DNA of 6,058 nucleotides from Caldifarciminota bacterium (GTDB taxonomy: Bacteria; WOR-3; Hydrothermia; UBA1063; CAJXJZ01), in contig JALTEL010000537.1 in the NCBI GenBank assembly GCA_027073945.1, positions 1 through 6,058 on the forward strand. The letters are read 5' to 3'. Below are positions 1-4,050 of this stretch, piece by piece. A model generated the notes under the pieces. It worked only from the letters and a program-made list of their open reading frames with translations, was not told where the DNA came from and did no database searches. Each line of letters opens with the position of its first letter. The stretch's first letter is position 1. Both the position numbers and the translations under genes were made by a program.

Positions 1-60
1 CCACAGGTATAACCTCCTTTTTTTCAGTACAGAAAACGGTTTCTGATATTATTATAGCTT
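1..60 (-). promoter_or_regulatory. 5' leader of a gene leaving the left edge
   Basis: Read on the minus strand, a full Shine-Dalgarno sequence AAAGGAGG (20 to 13) stands 8 nt before a GTG at 4-2, so a gene very probably starts here and runs leftward out of the window. Upstream on the same strand there is a TATAAT at 56-51 that could be its -10 box, but no good -35 is visible. A 6-bp hairpin CAGAAA-ACGG-TTTCTG (30-45) lies in the presumed leader. Only one codon of the gene is inside the window, so its product cannot be told. Confidence 0.45.
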
Positions 61-226
61 GACCTCAGTTTATCTGGGGTTAACCCAAATCCAAAATAGA
101 AATTCAGCATTTTGGATAACACTTGAACGTTATGGAATAGTAGAGCTTACAAAATCTACAAGTACCTTGGTACCAAAAGTAAAAGCAACACGATTTAAAG
201 TAGAGTTTGGGTTTGAAGCTGCCTAG
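49..226 (+). pseudogene. Decayed HU-family DNA-binding protein fragment
   Basis: An open frame without a usable start codon (in-frame TGA at 46-48, stop TAG at 224-226) encodes a peptide ending in VPKVKATRFKVEFGFEAA. This aligns position by position with the C-terminal strand and helix of HU proteins (pattern VPxxxxxKFKVGKxLKEAV). The part before it, ITLERYGIVE, resembles the HU stretch ISFIGFGTFS. The arm between the two, which in HU carries the intercalating proline, is shortened by about 15 residues, and the N-terminal dimerisation helices are missing. No ribosome binding site is seen. The fragment contains an 10-bp palindrome GGGTTAACCC (77-86) and a 9-bp inverted repeat (89-97 / 109-117). 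The similarity is judged by eye from memory of the family; it could be chance in AT-rich DNA. Confidence 0.3.
89..117. repeat. 9-bp perfect inverted repeat
   Basis: ATCCAAAAT (89-97) and ATTTTGGAT (109-117) are exact reverse complements around an 11-nt spacer. It follows closely on the palindrome GGGTTAACCC at 77-86. No T-run follows, so it is not a standard terminator on either strand. It could be an operator or a remnant in the decayed flank. Confidence 0.4.
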
Positions 227-273
227 ATAATAGAGTGTTTTTCATGGCTCATGGTTGCATAAAATAGGCTTTA

Positions 274-302
274 TTAAATATTTAGCCTAATACTTGTATA
301 AT
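274..302 (+). promoter_or_regulatory. Promoter of tRNA-Ser
   Basis: A consensus -10 box TATAAT occupies 297-302, with a weak -35 TTAAAT at 274-279 (17-nt spacer). Transcription would start about 10 nt before the mature tRNA. A 6-bp inverted repeat TAGGCT/AGCCTA (265-270 / 284-289) brackets the -35 region. Confidence 0.5.
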
Positions 303-319
303 GCCATTCTTCAAAATGT

Positions 320-407
320 TGAGAGGTGTCCGAGTGGTCGAAGGTGCAGACCTGGAACGTCTGTGTGGGGCAACCCACCGAGGGTTCGAATCCCTTCCTC
401 TCTGCCA
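320..407 (+). tRNA. tRNA-Ser (anticodon GGA), element attachment gene
   Basis: The cloverleaf can be drawn by hand. Anticodon stem CAGAC/GTCTG (347-351 / 359-363) holds loop CTGGAAC with anticodon GGA at 354-356, decoding UCC and UCU. The long variable arm GTGGG-GCAA-CCCAC is the mark of a class II serine tRNA. The T arm has GAGGG-TTCGAAT-CCCTT, and CCA is encoded at 405-407 after discriminator G404. The acceptor stem pairs 321-326 with 397-402; position 320 would face 403 as U-U, so the first pair is mismatched if the stem is 7 bp. An integrase gene points at its 3' end, the usual arrangement when a mobile element has inserted into the 3' part of a tRNA gene and restored it. Confidence 0.93.
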
Positions 408-475
408 GCAAACCCCCTAAAATAGGCACTTTCAGAGCATCAGTTCTTCAATTGTGACCAAATTGTGTCCAAAGC
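375..475. other. Probable attL region
   Basis: The attachment core most likely lies within the 3' half of the tRNA gene (about 375-407), because the tyrosine integrase gene is immediately inside and reads toward it. Positions 408-475 are non-coding and hold the tandem repeat at 451-472. The exact core cannot be set, since the matching copy at the right end (attR) is outside the window. The placement is inferred from the tRNA-integrase arrangement. Confidence 0.5.
451..472. repeat. 11-bp tandem repeat, probable integrase arm sites
   Basis: ATTGTGACCAA (451-461) is followed directly by ATTGTGTCCAA (462-472), two copies differing at one base. They sit between the tRNA 3' end and the integrase stop codon. 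Short direct repeats near the core are the usual form of arm-type sites bound by the N-terminal domain of tyrosine integrases; that role is inferred. Confidence 0.5.
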
Positions 476-1519
476 TCAAATAACCAGTTCCAAAAACTTC
501 TTTTCATCAGGTTTTAGATTCCCCGTGTAATGCTTTCTTGTCGTACTGATTTCATCATGTCCGATTTGTTGCGTCAACCAAGTTTCGTTCTGTCCTGACT
601 GGAGCATATGTGTTATGAAAGTATCTTTCATATTGTATAAGCTGTCAACCCTTACACCAGCTTTCTTACAAGTCATTTGAAACTTTTTATTGATATAATC
701 AATCTGGTAATAAGGACGCCCATCCCTATTGACAAACACATACTCTGAACGCAGTCCAGTATCCATCTGCTGTATCCTGAGTGCTTCTTCTGCTTGAGGG
801 AGCATATTGATTTGTCTGATTTTCCCACCTTTTGGCAAATCGACAACACCTTCACGTATTCTACTGTCAACAAGAATCAAGTTTTCCTTGAAGTTGACCT
901 TCGACCACTTTAATGCGATTATCTCTCCAGGTCTCATCCCACTGAAGAAAGCCAGTTGAAAAAACGCTCTATATTTTCCACTTGTCGCTGCAAGAATTTT
1001 CTTTACCTCTTCAAGTGTATAGATTTCTGGACGCTTTAGTTGTACTTTTGGAGCCTTGACCGCTTCAAGTGGATTACGGTTAATCAACTCGTCCAAAGTT
1101 GCCATCTTCATAATCAAATTAAAGACGGAACGATAGTTGCGAATAGTTTTAGGTTTTAATCCAACAGTATTCTGCCAATCTCGTACATGGCTGGGTTTGA
1201 TATCAGTAAGCTGCATATCACCAAATCTTTTGCAAAGAACATTGAACTTTTGAAGATTCTCTTTGTGTGAAAAGTTATTGCGTTCACTTTTAGTGACCTC
1301 GAGTGCGTATGCTCCGTACTCTTTAAAGGTCATACACTCTTTTGGCGTACTGCTTCTTTCACTATGAATCTTATAAAATTCATCAATAGCATTTCTTTTC
1401 AAAAATGCCATATGCTGTTTCGTATTCTCAAGCCCCGAAGGATACCTGAATCGTTTTCCGCTGATACGGGCATCAAACCAAAGCTGATTACCCCGTACCG
1501 TTATATTTATTTTTGCCAT
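476..1519 (-). CDS. Tyrosine recombinase / phage-type integrase
   Basis: A 347-residue site-specific recombinase, expected to integrate and excise the element at the adjacent tRNA-Ser by a covalent 3'-phosphotyrosine intermediate. Residues about 1-50 (GNQLWFDARISGKRFRYPSG) form an arm-DNA-binding domain, 60-155 the helical core-binding domain, and 165-347 the catalytic domain. Visible catalytic residues are R196 in GMRPGEI, a Lys in the beta-hairpin KGGK (K230 or K233), H321 in the IGH motif, R328, and nucleophile Y331 in RKHYTG. The second box, normally HxxR followed by HTF, reads YNMKDTF (295-301): Tyr for His is known in this family, but Lys298 for Arg is unusual. Its length is normal and there is no frame break. 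A Shine-Dalgarno AGGAGA (1529-1524) lies 4 nt before the ATG at 1519 and overlaps the stop of the upstream excisionase-like gene, so the two are probably translationally coupled. Family assignment is firm; activity is not shown. Confidence 0.95.
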   Translation of the reverse strand: MAKINITVRGNQLWFDARISGKRFRYPSGLENTKQHMAFLKRNAIDEFYKIHSERSSTPKECMTFKEYGAYALEVTKSERNNFSHKENLQKFNVLCKRFGDMQLTDIKPSHVRDWQNTVGLKPKTIRNYRSVFNLIMKMATLDELINRNPLEAVKAPKVQLKRPEIYTLEEVKKILAATSGKYRAFFQLAFFSGMRPGEIIALKWSKVNFKENLILVDSRIREGVVDLPKGGKIRQINMLPQAEEALRIQQMDTGLRSEYVFVNRDGRPYYQIDYINKKFQMTCKKAGVRVDSLYNMKDTFITHMLQSGQNETWLTQQIGHDEISTTRKHYTGNLKPDEKKFLELVI

Positions 1520-1527
1520 ACAATCTC

Positions 1528-1803
1528 CTATGATTGTCGGCTACCAGCACCCTTATATTTTACTTGGGTCTGCTGAAGATACGGCAATTTTGTTCTGTGG
1601 ATATGCCAGGTTTTTCCAATTTGTCTAAAGTAGTCTGGGTGAATGTTTCTCGTGCACCATTTTCGTAAACCGTCAACTGACTTATATCCTACTCTGTTGG
1701 CAAGGTTAAGGGATAAAGGATACCAATCGGGATGCATACCCAAAATATCCAGGATTAAATCAATCTTTTCCTCAAGTACTTCTATCCTTTCTGTCAATAA
1801 CAT
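1528..1803 (-). CDS. Excisionase-like winged-helix protein
   Basis: A 91-residue basic protein. Residues 1-22 form an amphipathic, coiled-coil-like helix (LLTERIEVLEEKIDLILDIL). Residues about 30-50 (SLNLANRVGY...LRKWC) fit a helix-turn-helix, and 55-76 (DYFRQIGKTWHIHRTKLPYL) fit the beta-hairpin wing and following helix typical of excisionases and other small recombination directionality factors. It is followed by the integrase gene after only 8 nt, with the integrase ribosome binding site overlapping its stop, which supports a partner role in excision. The ATG at 1803 has AGAGG 8 nt upstream. Functional call is by fold and place; it could instead be a repressor of the divergent plus-strand genes. 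Confidence 0.65.
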   Translation of the reverse strand: MLLTERIEVLEEKIDLILDILGMHPDWYPLSLNLANRVGYKSVDGLRKWCTRNIHPDYFRQIGKTWHIHRTKLPYLQQTQVKYKGAGSRQS

Positions 1804-1838
1804 AATTTTACCTCTGTATAATTATCTATAAGATTCAT
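1794..1838 (-). CDS. Possible 14-residue leader peptide before the xis-like gene
   Basis: ATG at 1838 is preceded at good spacing (7 nt) by a strong Shine-Dalgarno AGGAGA (1851-1846), better than the one of the xis-like gene itself. It encodes MNLIDNYTEVKLCY and stops at 1794, ten bases past the xis-like ATG in another frame. This is the form of a translational-coupling leader: ribosomes ending at 1794 could restart at 1803. There is no independent evidence that it is translated. Confidence 0.3.
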   Translation of the reverse strand: MNLIDNYTEVKLCY

Positions 1839-1887
1839 TGCTTTTTCTCCTATTTGTTTGAGATAACGGCAGTGTAGAAAAAACAGG
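1804..1887. promoter_or_regulatory. Divergent control region between xis-like and IR-cassette genes
   Basis: This 80-nt AT-rich region separates the leftward recombination genes from the rightward genes and so should hold both promoters. On the plus strand TATAAT at 1817-1822 is preceded directly by TG, as in an extended -10; a second possible pair is TTGCTT (1838-1843) with GATAAC (1862-1867). On the minus strand TATAGATAAT (1832 to 1823) is a possible -10. None has both hexamers in good form, so the exact start sites stay open. Confidence 0.35.
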
Positions 1888-1899
1888 GTGGGTAAAAAA
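1882..1899 (+). repeat. 18-bp inverted repeat, left copy
   Basis: AACAGGGTGGGTAAAAAA is the exact reverse complement of 2877-2894. It ends directly at the ATG at 1900 and supplies that gene's purine-rich ribosome binding region (GGGTGGG, 7 nt before the ATG). Complementarity stops abruptly on both sides. Confidence 0.85.
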
Positions 1900-2862
1900 A
1901 TGGCTTATGTTCCAATCAATAAGAATTTTGATGTCAGAACGCTTGAGATACTAATGAGAGGTGTAGACATAGAAGTAAAAGAGCTGATAAAGCGCAATGT
2001 CAGCCGATTTAAAGATGCCCATCTAACTTCATATGCCGAGAATCTCGACAAACTGAATATCCTGACCAGAGAGTATGAGCAGAAACTCAAAGAGAACATA
2101 GAAGCGACGATGAAAAGACTCGCTTCTACCTATGATGGGCAGAATATTTCTGATGCTGAAGCCGCTAAAATTTTCAAAGATACGATTGCAGCTGTCGATT
2201 CAACGTTGGGAGCATTGGAGCCAGATATCTTCTTTGGGGAAAATCTATCTAGTTTGCTGGAAGATGAGTTCATCCACCAAAAAAAGGATGCTAGAAGTCA
2301 TTTTTCAATGTTTGTTGACCAGTACGAAAATGACCTTGACGTGAATACCCCAAACTATATGAAAAAATACATTAATGTAATGATTGGGCATGGTTATATC
2401 TTTGAGAAAGAGAGCCAGCGCTATTCCCTGCTTGTGTTTCTCTCATTTTACGAAGCATATGTGAAGCGGATAGTTGGGTTATGCCTGTTGTCGACCTTTG
2501 ACAAAGACCACAGGGGAGCTCTTAAAAAACTGATACAATCGGAAGATAGTGACGAAAGAAAAGAAGCAGAGAACGTATTGGAATTTGTGGAAGGAATGAA
2601 AGTGCCATTGGCAAAAAGCTGCTACTTCTCCAACTTTCAAAAGTGGTTCAAAGGGGATATATCTGAATTCATAGAACGATTCCTGATAAGTTCAGTGGAT
2701 GAAGCGCATAGTATTCCTTATCAAAAGAAGACACTTCTTGATAAAAAGATGCTCAAGTCAAAAAAATGCTCGGATATGGTTGAACCGCCTATCACAATTC
2801 CAAGTCCTACTCTTATAGATAACTTCTTCCTTCTGAGAGATTCACGCTATATGATAATGTAA
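1900..2862 (+). CDS. Unknown helical protein in an inverted-repeat cassette
   Basis: I do not recognise this 320-residue protein. It is mostly helical and charged, with no signal peptide, no clear membrane span and no transposase-like DDE or tyrosine/serine recombinase motif. The one hydrophobic stretch, about residues 177-197 (LLVFLSFYEAYVKRIVGLCL), looks like the core helix of HEPN-type domains (pattern YxxxExYVK), and RFKDAH at 36-41 fits an Rx4H motif. But its N-terminal place is not where the HEPN active site usually sits, so that hint is weak. The C-terminus is rich in Lys and Pro. ATG 1900 is preferred over GTG 1888 because GGGTGGG stands 7 nt before it; GTG 1888 lies inside the repeat and has no good ribosome binding site. 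The gene fills almost the whole space between two 18-bp inverted repeats, with 14 nt left after the stop. It looks like a cargo gene, perhaps defence or regulation; this is inference. Confidence 0.8.
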   Translation: MAYVPINKNFDVRTLEILMRGVDIEVKELIKRNVSRFKDAHLTSYAENLDKLNILTREYEQKLKENIEATMKRLASTYDGQNISDAEAAKIFKDTIAAVDSTLGALEPDIFFGENLSSLLEDEFIHQKKDARSHFSMFVDQYENDLDVNTPNYMKKYINVMIGHGYIFEKESQRYSLLVFLSFYEAYVKRIVGLCLLSTFDKDHRGALKKLIQSEDSDERKEAENVLEFVEGMKVPLAKSCYFSNFQKWFKGDISEFIERFLISSVDEAHSIPYQKKTLLDKKMLKSKKCSDMVEPPITIPSPTLIDNFFLLRDSRYMIM

Positions 2863-2876
2863 AAACATCACTCCTC

Positions 2877-2894
2877 TTTTTTACCCACCCTGTT
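2877..2894 (-). repeat. 18-bp inverted repeat, right copy
   Basis: TTTTTTACCCACCCTGTT is the exact reverse complement of 1882-1899. It begins 14 nt after the stop codon at 2862. The six T's are part of the repeat and not preceded by a local hairpin, so this is not an ordinary intrinsic terminator. Confidence 0.85.
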
Positions 2895-2905
2895 CAAAGT
2901 AGTAT

Positions 2906-2928
2906 TCCTTATCTTTAAAAAATAAGGA
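2906..2928 (+). promoter_or_regulatory. Hairpin covering the ribosome binding site of the HTH gene
   Basis: TCCTTAT (2906-2912) and ATAAGGA (2922-2928) are exact complements around a 9-nt loop. The right arm contains most of the Shine-Dalgarno AAGGAG (2924-2929) of the gene starting at 2937, so folding would hide it. It could control translation, or act in DNA as a regulator's operator. No T-run follows. Confidence 0.45.
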
Positions 2929-2936
2929 GCAAATTT

Positions 2937-3185
2937 ATGAAATTTGATACAGCTGAACGGATAGAAGAGTATCTGTTAAAGAAATACAATAAACCGATAA
3001 TAACCAAAAAACAATATGCTGAAGAGACACATTCATCGGTCTCAACAGTAGACAACTATATCGCAAAAAATGATGGTGTAGCAAAGTATGTCAAGCTTGG
3101 GAGTGCAAAGAATGCGAGGATTGTCTTCCCTATCGTAGAAGTAGCTAAATTCCTTGCTGGAAATGTGGAGGTAGATGATGTATAA
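2937..3185 (+). CDS. Small AlpA-like winged-helix regulator
   Basis: An 82-residue DNA-binding protein. Residues 23-44 (TKKQYAEETHSSVSTVDNYI) make a helix-turn-helix of the excisionase/AlpA/MerR-like kind, and 51-73 (YVKLGSAKNARIVFPIVEVAKFL) make the wing and closing helix. Proteins of this size often switch on excision or the replication genes of satellites and islands, as AlpA does. The ATG at 2937 has a strong AAGGAG 7 nt upstream, which is held in a hairpin. Its last codons overlap the start of the primase-like gene, so it heads a probable operon of three or more genes. It could instead be the element's excisionase or a Rep-accessory protein. Confidence 0.75.
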   Translation: MKFDTAERIEEYLLKKYNKPIITKKQYAEETHSSVSTVDNYIAKNDGVAKYVKLGSAKNARIVFPIVEVAKFLAGNVEVDDV

Positions 3186-4050
3186 AGAAACAGAAAGAAA
3201 GGGTGGAGGCAACCACCCAGACACTTATCAAAGTAAAGTAAGTAATTATACCATATCTCTTCCAATTCTGCATCCCACAGCAGCGCAGGCAGCGGAGAAT
3301 CTCGGATGCAGTATAGAGAAGAATAGCATCATCGGCACGGTTGAGCAGATAGAAGCTTTTATGGCAATGCAAAACCCTATGTTCCAGTCCAAATACAACA
3401 GCTCCAAGTATCTTAACGGTGCCTGGAATCCCTTGAGCCGTAAATTGGAACTGAAGCTCCCAGAACCGAAAGTGGGGCACATCCTGATGAGTGCAAGTGT
3501 GCTGCGTTCGGATAAAACGGTCTCGACTGGGTTTATGCCTACGGTCTACGAGGATTTTTCTCAACTGGCAGATGCGATGCATACCCACGCTCACTCTCCT
3601 TCCATCTATAGCCCCATCAACAGGTGGGACACCTATCAGAACAGGATGAAGTGGGACTTTAGAAGGCGTAAACACAATATCTCTTTCATCGGCAATATGA
3701 TGGTCTATGATTTTGATAACGGCATACTTTCATTTGATGATGCGGCAACGATGATGAAAGACAATGACCTACACGGTCTCGTCATTCGCTCCAAAAGTGA
3801 CCCACAGTATGACTATGACAGATTCAAGATGCTGATTCATACTGACCTATTCTTCCCTGTCTATCAAAAAGACGAAGCTCCCGAAGGCTTCCGAAAAGTC
3901 GGTTTCAATCAGTACAAAGACATCTATATCGGGCTGGCTACAAAGTACGGCTTCTGGGAATATGCAGACCACAGCACGACCGACCCGAGCAGGCTGATTG
4001 CACAGGTCAACAATAGTGATTTTGAAAGGAGAGAGTATGTCGCAGTTTGA
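3178..4050 (+). CDS. AEP-like primase (prim-pol type) with altered His motif
   Basis: A 290-residue protein whose C-terminal part fits an archaeo-eukaryotic-type primase (AEP) as found in plasmids, satellites and phages. The motif series is: DxD metal-binding pair in VYDFDNG (D178, D180), then LVIRSKSDPQ...DRFKMLI (202-220), equivalent to the TKSHQ...DRFRVII segment, then DHSTTDPSR (264-272), equivalent to the closing D..D.SR box. Where family members have His (SxH) it reads SKSD, so a usually essential residue appears replaced. The N-terminal 170 residues are unassigned. GGAGG (3167-3171) stands 6 nt before ATG 3178 but only 3 nt before ATG 3175, so 3178 is preferred. It overlaps the HTH gene by 8 nt and the helicase gene by 14 nt. 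It would make primers at the element's origin. Assignment is by motif and by its helicase neighbour. Confidence 0.65.
   Translation: MYKETERKGGGNHPDTYQSKVSNYTISLPILHPTAAQAAENLGCSIEKNSIIGTVEQIEAFMAMQNPMFQSKYNSSKYLNGAWNPLSRKLELKLPEPKVGHILMSASVLRSDKTVSTGFMPTVYEDFSQLADAMHTHAHSPSIYSPINRWDTYQNRMKWDFRRRKHNISFIGNMMVYDFDNGILSFDDAATMMKDNDLHGLVIRSKSDPQYDYDRFKMLIHTDLFFPVYQKDEAPEGFRKVGFNQYKDIYIGLATKYGFWEYADHSTTDPSRLIAQVNNSDFERREYVAV
3201..3218 (+). repeat. GGGTGG/CCACCC hairpin at the start of the primase gene
   Basis: GGGTGG (3201-3206) and CCACCC (3213-3218) are exact complements around AGGCAA, about 23 nt after the start codon. The same GGGTGG core occurs in both 18-bp repeats at 1882-1899 and 2877-2894. 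A hairpin here could slow early translation; a shared protein-binding site is also possible. Confidence 0.4.

Larger units (their letters stand above)
1882..2894. mobile_element. Single-gene cassette bounded by 18-bp inverted repeats
   Basis: A 1013-bp unit with perfect 18-bp terminal inverted repeats and one gene. The ends look like those of a small transposable or invertible element, but no transposase is encoded and no target-site duplication can be seen outside the ends (left flank ...GTAGAAAA, right flank CAAAGTAG...). Because the ribosome binding region is part of the repeat, the gene would keep the same leader in either orientation, which fits inversion as well as insertion. Alternatively the repeats act in RNA, pairing the start and end of the message. 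Confidence 0.4.

Noticed and set aside
260..427. TAAAATAGGC at 260-269 and 418-427 as att direct repeats around the tRNA
   Set aside because: Only 10 bp of AT-rich sequence, and the pair encloses the tRNA rather than the element. The tRNA 3' end is a better core.
1623..1628. GTCTAA in the xis-like gene as part of the iteron system
   Set aside because: A single copy without neighbours at 7-nt spacing is expected by chance.
2863..2882. Intrinsic terminator after the cassette gene, from the T-run
   Set aside because: No local GC-rich hairpin precedes the T's. The T's belong to the 18-bp repeat, whose partner is nearly 1 kb away.
1882..2894. Standard insertion sequence
   Set aside because: The inverted repeats fit, but the enclosed protein shows no transposase motif and no target duplication is visible.
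3145..3675. Minus-strand open frame of 176 codons
   Set aside because: Lies opposite the primase gene, has no convincing ribosome site, and its protein has the mixed Cys/His/Arg make-up of antisense translation.
3998..4036. Upstream start of the helicase gene at ATG 3998
   Set aside because: It adds 13 residues read from inside the primase gene and has no ribosome site. ATG 4037 has AAAGGAGAG directly upstream.
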